Shown here piece by piece: positions 25,605 through 34,712 of a stretch of DNA of 64,000 bases (position 1 is the first letter of the stretch; each line of letters opens with the position of its first letter). The DNA comes from Marinococcus luteus_A (GTDB lineage: Bacteria; Bacillota; Bacilli; Bacillales; Marinococcaceae). Under the pieces are notes generated by a model. That model did no database searches, was not told where the DNA came from, and saw nothing but the letters and a program-made list of their open reading frames with translations. The translations under genes and the position numbers were made by a program. The stretch is from contig NZ_JAXRUV010000008.1 of assembly GCF_034497705.1 (NCBI RefSeq), positions 1 to 64,000 of the forward strand, given 5' to 3'.

Positions 25605-26412
25605 TTGTCGCAGAGGGAACGTCGGCGCTGATTCGTTCGGCATGAGCATAAACGTTAAAGGTGGAGCCGCGGATAAAACCGACAGCTGTGATGTTTAAAT
25701 CATCTGCAAGGCGGATTGCAAGGTTTGTCGGAGCGGACTTGGATAAAATAATGCCCATGCCCATTTTGGCTGCTTTAGTCAGCACCTCGGAGCTTAAGCG
25801 CCCGCTGAAAACAAGCACCTTGTCGCGTACCTGGATGCCGTTCATCAGACAGTATCCGTACAGCTTATCGAGCGCGTTGTGCCGGCCGATGTCAGAGCGG
25901 TCAACGATGATGCCATCTGTATCGCAGATGGCAGCGTTATGGACTCCGCCGGTGTTTTTAAACACGACGCTGTTGTCCTGCATCTCCTTCATAAACCCGA
26001 GACACTGCTCAGGTGTAAGCGTGCGTTTGGTAACAGCTGTTTTCGCTGTCTGGACATCGCTTTGAAAATAAAACTGGCGGCTTTTGCCGCAGCAGGAGCC
26101 AATTACCCGTTTTGAGTAAAAAGAAGCTTCCTTAACCCGGTTGGAGTTGATAGAAACGTAGGCAAAGCCCAGGTCATCGTCGAGAGAAACCGATTCAATC
26201 TCCCGATAGAATAAGATAACTCCTTCGGATGCGAGAAACCCGACGACGAGCTCCTCAACGTGGGTGGGGGTGCATACAAGTGTCGCGAACTCTTCATCGT
26301 TTACGACGATCGTCATCGGCTTTTCGAGGGCAACCTGGTCTTCTGCTGCGTAAAGCCCTTCTTCCGGCGAATAGGAAACGATAGGCTGAATAGCGGTGGA
26401 ACGGTCCGGCAT
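25600..26412 (-). CDS. fdhD: FdhD, sulfurtransferase for formate dehydrogenase
   Basis: A 270-residue FdhD. The persulfide-carrying cysteines are C107-C108 in GSCCGKS, and FKNTGGVHNAA, SDIGRHNALDK and SGRLSSEVLTKAAKMG are hallmarks. FdhD passes sulfur from IscS to the molybdenum cofactor of formate dehydrogenase. No formate dehydrogenase lies in this window. GAAAGGGG precedes the ATG at 26412; an upstream start at 26445 is less likely. Confidence 0.95.
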   Translation of the reverse strand: MPDRSTAIQPIVSYSPEEGLYAAEDQVALEKPMTIVVNDEEFATLVCTPTHVEELVVGFLASEGVILFYREIESVSLDDDLGFAYVSINSNRVKEASFYSKRVIGSCCGKSRQFYFQSDVQTAKTAVTKRTLTPEQCLGFMKEMQDNSVVFKNTGGVHNAAICDTDGIIVDRSDIGRHNALDKLYGYCLMNGIQVRDKVLVFSGRLSSEVLTKAAKMGMGIILSKSAPTNLAIRLADDLNITAVGFIRGSTFNVYAHAERISADVPSATK

Positions 26413-26513
26413 ATTGATACCCCTTTCAAAACCCGTGTCCGGCACGAGATATGGTTTATAACATTATATTCTCATCGTATCACGTAACATGGTATAGACA
26501 GAAAAAAATGCAC

Positions 26514-26545
26514 AAAAAGCCCGCACCCTTTAAAAAGATGCAGGC
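26514..26545 (-). terminator. Rho-independent terminator of the symporter gene
   Basis: On the minus strand GCCTGCATC pairs with GGTGCGGGC (two G-U pairs), followed by five T. Confidence 0.65.
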
Positions 26546-26559
26546 TGAATGGAACGAAA

Positions 26560-27999
26560 TTATCGTTTTTTGCCCCAGGCTTTCAAGTTTTTCAGCCATG
26601 GTATGCTGTCATTGTAAAAGACCGGATCGAGCCCCTGTTTGCGCTGGTCCATGTAGTTTTTGAGCGCAGCAGCAACGATGTGGCCGAGAAACGCAATCGC
26701 TATTAGGTTGACGACTGCCATTAAGCCCATAAACAGGTCTGCCATCGCCCATACAAGCTCCAGGCCGCTTGCTGCTCCAAGAAGAACGAACAGGAGGAAG
26801 CAGACACGGAAGATTTGAACATATCTGCGCTTTGGAGAAATAAATTCCACGTTTACTTCCCCGTAGTAATAATTCCCGAGCAAAGAGCTGAAGGCAAAGA
26901 AGAAAATCGCAAGAGATACAAATGTCTGTGCCCAGCCGCCTAGATGGAATGATAAGGCTTCCTGAGTGAGCTGAATGCCTTCAACATTTGCCCCGGCATC
27001 TGCGTACGTCCCGGAAAGCAGGATGATGAACGCCGTCGCGCTGCATATAATGAGCGTATCCGTCAGAACACCAAGAGACTGAACGAGCCCCTGTTTGACC
27101 GGGTGGCTCACGTAGGCGGTGGCTGCGGCGTTCGGTGCACTACCCATACCGGCTTCATTGGAGAAGAGGCCGCGCTGGATACCGAGCATAAGAGCACCAC
27201 CGACTGTACCGCCGGCGACTTCACGAATTCCAAAGGCCTGACCGAAAATCAGTCCGAATACCTGCGGCACGTCGGCAATGTTAATAATCATAATGATAAT
27301 GGCTACGATGACGTACAATGACGCGAAAATTGGAACAATAATTTCAGCTACGACAGCGATACGCCGGATACCGCCATAAATAATGACACCAATTAAAAGC
27401 ATAATGGCAATCCCGACATAAACTGTTGGGATATTATAAGCACCGTTGAATGCCTGGGCGATTGTGTTAGTCTGCACGCCATTGAAAATAAAGCCGAAAC
27501 AAAGCGTAATCAAAACAGCGAAAATAATTCCGAGCCAGCGGGCATTCAGAGCCTGCTCCATATAATAGGCCGGGCCGCCGCGGAAGCCGTCTTTATCCTT
27601 TACTTTGTACATCTGGGCGAGCGTACTTTCCACAAATCCGGTAGCGGCCCCGATAACAGCAATGACCCACATCCAGAAAATTGCCCCAGGTCCGCCTGTG
27701 CTGATGGCAAGGGCCACCCCGGCGAGGTTCCCGGTGCCGACACGGGCAGCGGTACTGATCGCAAAGGCCTGAAAGGCGCTTGTGCCTTTTCTTTCTTTAA
27801 ACCCGGAACGGTCGGTCCCTTCCTTGAATAACAGAACAAACATTTCTTTGAGCATCCGGAACTGCACAAAGCCGGTACGGATGGTGAAATAAACGCCTAA
27901 AATAAGTAAGAGTGCGATTAGCAGGTAACTCCAGATAACGTCACTGATAGATCCTATAAGGTTATAAAACCATGTATCAGCTGTTAACCAATTTCCCAT
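26560..27999 (-). CDS. Sodium:alanine/glycine symporter (AlsT/AGCS family)
   Basis: A 479-residue, about eleven-helix carrier. GTGNLAGVALAISTGGPGAIFWMW bridges early helices, and the segments GGPAYYMEQ and GLFSNEAGMGSAPNAAA are diagnostic for AgcS/AlsT. It imports alanine, glycine or glutamine with Na+. An ATG with GAAGGAGG just upstream starts it. Monocistronic, with a terminator behind it. The Na+ coupling fits a salt-adapted host. Confidence 0.93.
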   Translation of the reverse strand: MGNWLTADTWFYNLIGSISDVIWSYLLIALLLILGVYFTIRTGFVQFRMLKEMFVLLFKEGTDRSGFKERKGTSAFQAFAISTAARVGTGNLAGVALAISTGGPGAIFWMWVIAVIGAATGFVESTLAQMYKVKDKDGFRGGPAYYMEQALNARWLGIIFAVLITLCFGFIFNGVQTNTIAQAFNGAYNIPTVYVGIAIMLLIGVIIYGGIRRIAVVAEIIVPIFASLYVIVAIIIMIINIADVPQVFGLIFGQAFGIREVAGGTVGGALMLGIQRGLFSNEAGMGSAPNAAATAYVSHPVKQGLVQSLGVLTDTLIICSATAFIILLSGTYADAGANVEGIQLTQEALSFHLGGWAQTFVSLAIFFFAFSSLLGNYYYGEVNVEFISPKRRYVQIFRVCFLLFVLLGAASGLELVWAMADLFMGLMAVVNLIAIAFLGHIVAAALKNYMDQRKQGLDPVFYNDSIPWLKNLKAWGKKR

Positions 28000-28104
28000 A
28001 TGTATCCTCCTTCAATTAAGGTTGCATCCATTATACATTTTTCAGAGACGCTCGGACACTGTTTTCAAGGAATTCCTGTAAAGGAAGACAAGAAAAAACA
28101 TAAA

Positions 28105-28629
28105 TTACTTATCAATGGATGTCACGCAGTTTTCCAAATGTGTTTTTAGGATGCGCAGGGATTTTTGTTTGATTTTAGAGACAGCCTGCTGGGAAACATT
28201 CATCGCCCGGGCTGTCTCCGCCGTTGTCGATTCTTCAACAAACAAAGCGTATAACACTGCTTGCTCCTTTTCAGGGCGCTGTTGAATAATGTCATAAAGC
28301 TCCGGATTTTCAATATGTCCGGAAAGTTTGACGGAAAAGCTCTGGGCCTGTGCTGTAAAAGTAACAGCCGGAAAAAGCGTCTGAGACGTTTCTTCCTCTG
28401 TATCCACAGCGAGTGGAAACCGGTCCCGGTGCTTTCTTTCCCGCTTATCATAGTGAACCGCTGTCCAGTGAATTGTTTTCTGCATGAAGACCCGCTTTTT
28501 TACATCAAGAAAAAAGGCACGGAAGGCCTCATCGAGCTTATCCGTATACCCATGTTCCCAGAAGTACTGGTGCTCAGAGGAGTCAAAAAAGTGCTGAATG
28601 AGCTTTTGCTGTTGAAAGGTCGCTGTCAA
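28105..28629 (-). CDS. Sigma-70 region 4-like regulator (TTG start)
   Basis: The frame runs up to 28686, but AAAGGAGG with eight bases of spacing points to TTG at 28629 as start, giving 174 residues. The C-terminal part (about 125-165) is a sigma-70 region 4-like helix-turn-helix: RPEKEQAVLYALFVEE then TAETARAMNVSQQAVSKIKQ. The N-terminal part is helical and may be a weak region 2 like that of sigma factors in mobile elements. It is divergent from gldA, 156 nt away. Target promoters are unknown. No terminator visible. Confidence 0.7.
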   Translation of the reverse strand: MTATFQQQKLIQHFFDSSEHQYFWEHGYTDKLDEAFRAFFLDVKKRVFMQKTIHWTAVHYDKRERKHRDRFPLAVDTEEETSQTLFPAVTFTAQAQSFSVKLSGHIENPELYDIIQQRPEKEQAVLYALFVEESTTAETARAMNVSQQAVSKIKQKSLRILKTHLENCVTSIDK

Positions 28630-28785
28630 TGCGGATTCCTCCTTTAGGTTATATGTATAAAAGGCATCTTCTGTAAAAAATGACAACCTTTATGAGAACG
28701 TAAGTTCTTGTTTTGTTAATGAATAAAAACCTTGCATAGGGGGAATAATATTAAAGATTGGAAAATTGAAGCTGGAGGAATGAAA

Positions 28786-29904
28786 ATGGGAAACAAAGTA
28801 TTTATCAGTCCGAGTAAATATGTGCAGGGTGTCGACGTTGTTGATGAAGTAGGAGCCTATGTGAAAGAAATGGGCAGTAAAGCAATTGTGATTGCAGACG
28901 AATTTGTATGGAACCTGGCCGGCAACAGAGTAGTCGACAGCCTCAAGCAGCAGAGCATTGAAGCTGTAAACATCACCTTTAACGGGGAGGCCTCCACCGG
29001 GGAAATTAACCGGATTACCGAAGAAGCCAAATCGGCTGGCGCAGAAATGATTGTGGCTGTAGGAGGCGGTAAGACGCTCGATACAGCAAAAGGGGTACGT
29101 GATCAGATTCCAGATGCTTACTGCGTCATCGTTCCGACGACGGCTTCCACAGACGCACCGACAAGCGCTCTGTCCGTCATTTATTCGGATGAAGGTGTAT
29201 TTGAATCGTATCGTTTTTACTCGAAAAACCCGGATTTAATCGTTATGGATTCCAAAATCATCGCCGGCGCCCCGCCACGTTTTCTCGCTTCCGGGATAGC
29301 GGATGCGATGGCTACATGGGTGGAAGCGCGCATGGCTATTCAGGCGAACGCCAATGCAATGTCCGGCGGACTTTCCACGATTGCCGGCGCAGCAATTGCA
29401 GAAAAATGCGAGGAAACGCTTTTTCAGTATGGACTCCTCGCCTATGAATCCAACAAAAGACAGATTGTCACCCATGCCCTTGAGCAGATTGTGGAAGCAA
29501 ATACGCTTTTGAGCGGCCTTGGATTTGAAAGCGGCGGCCTTGCACTTGCCCATGCGATTCATAACGGATTTACCGTTCTCGACGGGGACGTGCATCACAT
29601 GACGCACGGGGAAAAAGTAGCCTTTGGCACCCTGAGCCAGTTGACACTTGAGAACCGCTCGAAGGAGGAATTCGAAAAGTACGTGGATCTGTATTACCGC
29701 CTGGAGCTGCCGATCACTCTGGATGATCTTCATCTTGGAGACGCGTCGGAGGAGGAATTGATGAAGGTGGCGGAAGCAGCTTTAACTGAAGGAGAAAGCA
29801 GCCATAATATGCCGTTTGCGTTGACTCCTTATGACGTGGTAAGCGCCATGCAGGCAGCTGATCAGTACTCGAAAGCATATAAAAAAGAGCATGGCCTGAA
29901 ATAA
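28786..29904 (+). CDS. gldA: Glycerol dehydrogenase
   Basis: A 372-residue iron/zinc-type GldA. The NAD site VAVGGGKTLDTAKG, the TTASTDAPTSALSV segment, the metal Asp in SGIADAMATW and metal His in ALAHAIHNG and MTHGEKVAFG are present. It oxidises glycerol to dihydroxyacetone with NAD+. GGAGG at 28774-28778 favours the ATG at 28786 over that at 28780. Monocistronic, with a terminator, and divergent from the sigma-like gene. Confidence 0.94.
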   Translation: MGNKVFISPSKYVQGVDVVDEVGAYVKEMGSKAIVIADEFVWNLAGNRVVDSLKQQSIEAVNITFNGEASTGEINRITEEAKSAGAEMIVAVGGGKTLDTAKGVRDQIPDAYCVIVPTTASTDAPTSALSVIYSDEGVFESYRFYSKNPDLIVMDSKIIAGAPPRFLASGIADAMATWVEARMAIQANANAMSGGLSTIAGAAIAEKCEETLFQYGLLAYESNKRQIVTHALEQIVEANTLLSGLGFESGGLALAHAIHNGFTVLDGDVHHMTHGEKVAFGTLSQLTLENRSKEEFEKYVDLYYRLELPITLDDLHLGDASEEELMKVAEAALTEGESSHNMPFALTPYDVVSAMQAADQYSKAYKKEHGLK

Positions 29905-29923
29905 ATTTATCTGCACGTTCATG

Positions 29924-29955
29924 AAGCCGCCGGGTTATACGCCCGGCGGCTTTTT
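29924..29955 (+). terminator. Rho-independent terminator
   Basis: GCCGCCGGG pairs with CCCGGCGGC around a TTATACG loop, followed by five T. Confidence 0.9.
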
Positions 29956-30045
29956 GTGTTATCTTTTCGAGGAAAGACAGGTTTACTCTCCGCGTGAAAT
30001 CTCGGCCGGAGGGTGATATAGTATCGAAGGAGAGGAGGCCGGTGC

Positions 30046-30882
30046 ATGAAGATCCTGCGTGTACTGAACAATAATGCGGTAGTCGTCCATCACGGAGACC
30101 GGGAGAAGATCGTTTTTGGGGCGGGAATTGGGTTTCAAAAAGGTAAAAATGATCCCGTTAACCAGAAGAAAATAGAAAAGATATTCAGCATGGAGGAAGA
30201 GACACCAAAATTTGAACAGCTTTTGAAGACTCTTCCAATTGAAGTTATTGAAGTCGGGGAAGAAATTATCAGCTACGCGGAGGGGGAAATGCATCTGCCG
30301 CTCAGCGATCACATTCATATTTCCATTATTGATCACCTGGCATTTGCGCTCGAACGCATTAAGCAGGGGTTTAAAATAGAAAATAAGCTGCTTCATGAAA
30401 TTAAGGCTCTTTATCAGGAGGAGTACAGCATCGGCATTTGGGCTATTCAGAAGATCAAAAAAGATCTGGGAGTCGAGCTGCCGGAAGACGAGGCAGGCCA
30501 TATTGCCCTGCATCTGCATACGGCGAAGCTGCAGACCGGATCAATGGAGGAGACGATGCACAGAACCTCACTGATCCAGGAGCTGATTCAAATTGTGGAA
30601 AACCGCGCTGGGCTCGAGCTTGCGGATCGCGGTATGTCATATCACCGGCTCGTCGTTCATTTAAATTTCGCCCTCTCGAGAGCAGAGGATGGAAAAGTGT
30701 TTGATGACATGGATCCTGAAATGCTCGAGCTGATTCAGACGAAATATGAGAAGGCCTATGCTGTCGCGTGCGAGCTGGCCGAGCATGTTAAACAGGAGGC
30801 CGGTCTGCCGTTTCCTCTCCCGGAAATCGGCTATATTGCGCTTCATATTCAGCGCATTTTATCGAATCAGTCAATTTCATAA
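30046..30882 (+). CDS. sacT: SacT/LicT-type transcription antiterminator
   Basis: A 278-residue BglG-family protein. An N-terminal RNA-binding CAT domain (about 1-55, beginning MKILRVLNNNAVVV) is followed by PRD1 (about 70-165, with the phosphorylatable His in DHIHISIIDHL and AGHIALHLH) and PRD2 (about 175-278, His in YHRLVVHLNFA and IGYIALHIQ). Dephosphorylated PRD1 activates it to bind the RAT hairpin at 30947-30979 and prevent termination ahead of sacP. The sucrose genes downstream identify it as SacT. Confidence 0.92.
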   Translation: MKILRVLNNNAVVVHHGDREKIVFGAGIGFQKGKNDPVNQKKIEKIFSMEEETPKFEQLLKTLPIEVIEVGEEIISYAEGEMHLPLSDHIHISIIDHLAFALERIKQGFKIENKLLHEIKALYQEEYSIGIWAIQKIKKDLGVELPEDEAGHIALHLHTAKLQTGSMEETMHRTSLIQELIQIVENRAGLELADRGMSYHRLVVHLNFALSRAEDGKVFDDMDPEMLELIQTKYEKAYAVACELAEHVKQEAGLPFPLPEIGYIALHIQRILSNQSIS

Positions 30883-30890
30883 AATTGAAA

Positions 30891-30927
30891 AGAAAGCGTT
30901 GACATAACTCTTTTCATTTTGTATACT
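30891..30927 (+). promoter_or_regulatory. Sigma-A promoter overlapped by a cre site
   Basis: A consensus -35 TTGACA (30899-30904), 17-bp spacer and -10 TATACT (30922-30927). AGAAAGCGTTGACA (30891-30904) matches 13 of 14 positions of the cre consensus and covers the -35, so CcpA should repress the sucrose genes during growth on preferred sugars. Confidence 0.85.
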
Positions 30928-30946
30928 TTCCGTACATTACAAATAT

Positions 30947-30979
30947 CGGGAGTTGTTACTGCTTCGAGCAGGCAAGACC
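30947..30979 (+). promoter_or_regulatory. RAT element, binding site for SacT
   Basis: The two conserved halves of a BglG-type ribonucleic antiterminator are present: GTTGTTACTG (30952-30961) and GCAGGCAAGACC (30968-30979). Its 3' end overlaps the left arm of the following terminator, so the two structures are mutually exclusive. Confidence 0.92.
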
Positions 30980-31045
30980 CAAAATGAGGACAGGAAACGT
31001 GTATCCTAGGCACACGTTCACCCTTCTCGTTTTGGGTCTTTTTTA
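30974..31045 (+). terminator. Leader terminator controlled by SacT
   Basis: AAGACCCAAAA (30974-30984) pairs with TTTTGGGTCTT (31030-31040), followed by a T-run. An inner hairpin AACGTGT/ACACGTT lies between the arms. It blocks sacP-sacA without active SacT. Confidence 0.9.
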
Positions 31046-31089
31046 TGTTTAAAAACAGCTTCCGTTATTTTAGGGGAGGGAATGTCCGA

Positions 31090-32532
31090 ATGGATCATAA
31101 ACAAATAGCAAAAGAACTAGTGCCGCTCCTTGGCGGAAAAGATAATATCATCAGTGCCAGTCACTGCGCCACAAGGCTCCGGCTGGTTATTGACGATGAA
31201 AGTAAAATCAATAAGCAGGAAATTGAAGATTTAGAAGGCGTAAAAGGAGCCTTTTCAAGCTCCGGCCAGTTTCAGATTATCTTTGGAACCGGTACAGTCA
31301 ATAAGGTATTTCAGCCATTTGCCGAAGAAATTGGTCTTGATGACGAGTCCGCAGAGCATAAACAAAAACAAATGGATCATAATGAAGCTGTAAAAAAGAA
31401 AATGAATCCGGTATCACGATTTGCTAAAATGCTTTCCAATATTTTCGTGCCGATTATTCCGGCGATTGTCGCCGCCGGTATGCTGATGGGGCTGTTGAAT
31501 TTATTAAACCGTTTTGGATTGGCGAATAGTGAAAGCTCTCTGTACATTCTGCTTGATATGTTTTCCTCGGCTGCCTTTATTATTCTTCCGATTTTGATCG
31601 GCTACAGCGCTGCGCGTGAATTCGGCGGAAACACGTACTTAGGGGCTGTGGTCGGCGGGATTATGACCCACCCGACGCTTTTGAACCCATGGGGGCTGCA
31701 GGAGGGCGGCGTTGAGCCGGAGATGCTCAATTTTGCCGGCATGAATATTGAACTGCTCGGCTATCAGGGAACGGTTATTCCGGTACTGCTTACAGTGTAT
31801 GTGATGTGCTGGCTGGAGAAACTATTTCGTAAAGTTGTTCCGAATATGGTGGACCTGCTTGTCACACCATTTTTAACGATCATGACCACCGGCTTCGTAG
31901 CACTGATGGTCGTAGGTCCGCTCGGCCGTCTGCTCGGTGAAGGTGTAACCACATCGCTGTCGTTTTTATATGATTCCGGTGCCGGCTTTGCCGGTCTCGT
32001 GTTCGGCGGTCTGTATTCGCTGATTGTTTTAACCGGTGTACACCACAGCTTTCATGCAATTGAGGCAGAAATTCTCGGCCAGGTTGGCTTTAACTATCTG
32101 CTCCCTATATGGGCAGTGGCAAACGTAGCCCAGGGCGGCGCCGGGCTTGCCGTTTGGGTGAAAACGAAAAGTAAAAAAATGAAAGAAATCGCGGGGCCTT
32201 CGGCCTTTGCAGCTTTTCTCGGCATCACGGAACCAGTCATTTTCGGGGTAAACCTCCGCTACCGCCGGCCATTTATCGGGGCTGCAATTGGCGGCGCTCT
32301 TGGCGGCGCGTACGTGACAATTACCAATGTCACAGCAAATGGCATTGGGGTGACCGGCCTGCCGATGTTTGCGATTGCCAATGACCCTATTAACTATGCC
32401 ATCGGTATATTGATTGCCCTAGGCGGTGCATTTGCTGCTACCTTACTGCTCGGCTGGCAGGAAGAAGAACAGCAGCCGAAGAAAGAAGAGACAAAAACAG
32501 AAGAAGAAGACAGTGAGGAAAAAGCTGTGTAA
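31090..32532 (+). CDS. sacP: Sucrose-specific PTS enzyme IIBC
   Basis: A 480-residue PTS permease. An N-terminal EIIB domain (about 1-85) carries the phosphocysteine C26 in ASHCATRLRL, then an EIIC membrane domain of the glucose/sucrose family (about 105-455) with GITEPVIFGVNLRY. There is no IIA domain, so phosphate must come from another EIIA. It imports sucrose as sucrose-6-phosphate. GGGGAGGG precedes the ATG at 31090; an upstream start lies inside the terminator tail. sacA follows after 10 nt. Confidence 0.93.
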   Translation: MDHKQIAKELVPLLGGKDNIISASHCATRLRLVIDDESKINKQEIEDLEGVKGAFSSSGQFQIIFGTGTVNKVFQPFAEEIGLDDESAEHKQKQMDHNEAVKKKMNPVSRFAKMLSNIFVPIIPAIVAAGMLMGLLNLLNRFGLANSESSLYILLDMFSSAAFIILPILIGYSAAREFGGNTYLGAVVGGIMTHPTLLNPWGLQEGGVEPEMLNFAGMNIELLGYQGTVIPVLLTVYVMCWLEKLFRKVVPNMVDLLVTPFLTIMTTGFVALMVVGPLGRLLGEGVTTSLSFLYDSGAGFAGLVFGGLYSLIVLTGVHHSFHAIEAEILGQVGFNYLLPIWAVANVAQGGAGLAVWVKTKSKKMKEIAGPSAFAAFLGITEPVIFGVNLRYRRPFIGAAIGGALGGAYVTITNVTANGIGVTGLPMFAIANDPINYAIGILIALGGAFAATLLLGWQEEEQQPKKEETKTEEEDSEEKAV

Positions 32533-32542
32533 GGAGGAAGCA

Positions 32543-33982
32543 ATGAAAGAGGAGCAGGCTCTTCGAAAGGAAGCGGGACAAATAGTACAAACAGCTGAAG
32601 CGGCTGACCTCTTTCGACAGCAGTTTCACCTGATGCCTCCAGCGGGTTTAATGAATGACCCGAACGGTCTTGTGCAGTGGCAGGGAGTGTACCATGTGTT
32701 TTACCAGTGGATGCCGTTTCATACCGGTCACGGCAGCAAATGGTGGGGGCATGCGGCGACGCGGGACTGGGTCCATTGGAAGCTTCTGCCCCCGGCGCTC
32801 GCCCCGGTGCACGATTTTGAGAAAAACGGCTGCTATTCCGGCAGTGCGGTAGTGCATGAGGGCCTTCTATACTTGTTTTATACAGGAAACGTCAAGGATG
32901 AACACGGAAACCGGACGAGCTATCAGTGTGTGGCGGTCTCAAGTGACGGAGTGGAGTTTGAAAAGCACGGCCCGGTGATTTATCAGCCGAAAGGGTACAC
33001 TGCTCACATCCGTGATCCAAAAGTATGGTTTGAGGCGGGCTTTTGGTGGCTCGTGATCGGTGCCCAGCGCCACGATCTGGAAGGACAGGTGCTGTTGTAC
33101 CGTTCGCCCGATCTGTGGGAATGGGAATATCTCGGCCCACTTGCTGGAAAAGACGTTACCCTGGATACTTCCTTTGGCTACATGTGGGAATGCCCGGACT
33201 TTTTTGAGCTGGACGGCTCCCGGATACTGCTCATATCACCGCAGGGGCTTGAAGCAGAAGCTTATCGGTATCAGAATCAGTATCAGACTGGTATTTTTGC
33301 CGGCAAATTCTCCCCGGAAACGGGAGCGTTTTCCCATGGCAGATTTCGTGAAATTGACCTCGGTTTTGAATTTTACGCCCCGCAGACGTTTCTGGATGAA
33401 CAGGGCCGGCGCCTGCTGATTGGCTGGATGGGTGTCCCGGACCAGCAGGAACAGGCGCATCCGACGATTGCCGACGGCTGGGTTCACTGTCTGACGGTCC
33501 CCCGGGAGCTGACCATGCAAAATGGGCATCTGTACCAGCAGCCAATTGAAGAGTATTGCCAGCTGCGGGAAGAGCACGCAGCCGCGGTCATTGCTGTGAA
33601 TAATGAGGCGGTAGTGTGGCAGTCATGGAAAGCTGCAGTGGCAGAGGTTTACCTGGATGTGGAGGAGGATAAAAGCTGGACCGTCTCCTGGCGCCGTTAT
33701 TTTCATATTTCCTATGACGCCGGGGCGAAGACGCTTACCTTTGAACGGCCGGATCTGGTGACCGGTGACCCGGTGCGCCGGACGGGCCGGGTCACCGGTG
33801 TGCGTTCGATTCGCTGTCTGTTTGACCGTTCCTCTGCAGAAGTGTTCGTGAACGAGGGGGAATACGTCTCGACCTCCCGCCTGTTCCCGGAGCAGGAAGA
33901 AGGAGAGCTCCAATTTTCAGCTGAAACGCCGGCAGTCTTTCACGTCGACGCATGGAAGCTTCAGTCTCTGCAGTGGGAATGA
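32543..33982 (+). CDS. sacA: Sucrose-6-phosphate hydrolase (GH32)
   Basis: A 479-residue GH32 enzyme with a five-bladed propeller (about 25-330) and a C-terminal beta-sandwich. Catalytic nucleophile D39 lies in LMNDPNG, the transition-state Asp in HIRDPKVW and the acid/base Glu in WECPDFF. It splits sucrose-6-phosphate into glucose-6-phosphate and fructose. AAGGAGG precedes the ATG at 32543, overlapping the end of sacP. No fructokinase gene follows. Confidence 0.94.
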   Translation: MKEEQALRKEAGQIVQTAEAADLFRQQFHLMPPAGLMNDPNGLVQWQGVYHVFYQWMPFHTGHGSKWWGHAATRDWVHWKLLPPALAPVHDFEKNGCYSGSAVVHEGLLYLFYTGNVKDEHGNRTSYQCVAVSSDGVEFEKHGPVIYQPKGYTAHIRDPKVWFEAGFWWLVIGAQRHDLEGQVLLYRSPDLWEWEYLGPLAGKDVTLDTSFGYMWECPDFFELDGSRILLISPQGLEAEAYRYQNQYQTGIFAGKFSPETGAFSHGRFREIDLGFEFYAPQTFLDEQGRRLLIGWMGVPDQQEQAHPTIADGWVHCLTVPRELTMQNGHLYQQPIEEYCQLREEHAAAVIAVNNEAVVWQSWKAAVAEVYLDVEEDKSWTVSWRRYFHISYDAGAKTLTFERPDLVTGDPVRRTGRVTGVRSIRCLFDRSSAEVFVNEGEYVSTSRLFPEQEEGELQFSAETPAVFHVDAWKLQSLQWE

Positions 33983-34064
33983 TGAAGCGTCCTGTGTTTG
34001 TAAGACGGAAAAAAGTGGAACAATACAGCGTAGAGAAACTTTGGAGACAGAAAGGAAGATTTTT

Positions 34065-34664
34065 ATGCGCATATTGTTAGTTGGGGCTTCAGGTACGATC
34101 GGAAGTGCCGTATACGAACGCTTAAAGGACGAGCACGACATTCTTTGTGCCGGACGAAACGGCCGGGACGTGCAGGTGGATATGATGGACGAAAATAGCA
34201 TCCGCCAAATGTACGAGAAAATCGGCCGTGTGGATGCGGTTATTGCAGCCTCCGGGAGCGCCGGCTTTGCCCCGCTCACTGAGCTGACTCCGGAAAAGAA
34301 CCAGACGGCCATCAACAGTAAAATGAAGGGCCAGATCAACCTGGTGCTGCTAGGCATTCCATATGTAAATGACGGCGGCAGCTTCACGCTTACATCCGGC
34401 GTCATGATGGATGATCCTATTCCTCAGGGAACGTCCGCTGCGATGGCAAACGGTGCTGTGAAGGGCTTCGTCACCTCTGCGGCTATTGAACTGCCAAGGG
34501 GGATTCGTATTAACAATATCAGTCCGAACCTGTTGACCGAATCGGCAGAAAAGCTTGGCGGCTTTTTCCGCGGCTTTGATCCCGTACCGGGGGCTAAAGT
34601 TGCCCTTGCATATCAGAAAAGCGTCGAAGGCCGGCAGACCGGCCAGACGTACGAAGTATACTAA
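34065..34664 (+). CDS. Short SDR-family oxidoreductase
   Basis: A 199-residue protein with LLVGASGTIGSAV at the N-terminus and no classic YxxxK; instead it has NGAVKGFVTSAA and INNISPNLL near the C-terminus, as in small YdfG-like short-chain dehydrogenases of about 200 residues. Cytosolic. AAGGAAG precedes the ATG at 34065; the frame opens at 34041. Single gene with a strong terminator. Substrate unknown. Confidence 0.82.
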   Translation: MRILLVGASGTIGSAVYERLKDEHDILCAGRNGRDVQVDMMDENSIRQMYEKIGRVDAVIAASGSAGFAPLTELTPEKNQTAINSKMKGQINLVLLGIPYVNDGGSFTLTSGVMMDDPIPQGTSAAMANGAVKGFVTSAAIELPRGIRINNISPNLLTESAEKLGGFFRGFDPVPGAKVALAYQKSVEGRQTGQTYEVY

Positions 34665-34665
34665 T

Positions 34666-34712
34666 AAAAAGCTCCGGAGCACAGGCGAATATCTGTGCTC
34701 CGGAGCTTTTTT
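34666..34712. terminator. Strong bidirectional terminator
   Basis: A 19-bp stem (34666-34684 with 34693-34711) is flanked by A-run and T-run. It touches the stop codon of the convergent glycosylase gene. Confidence 0.92.
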
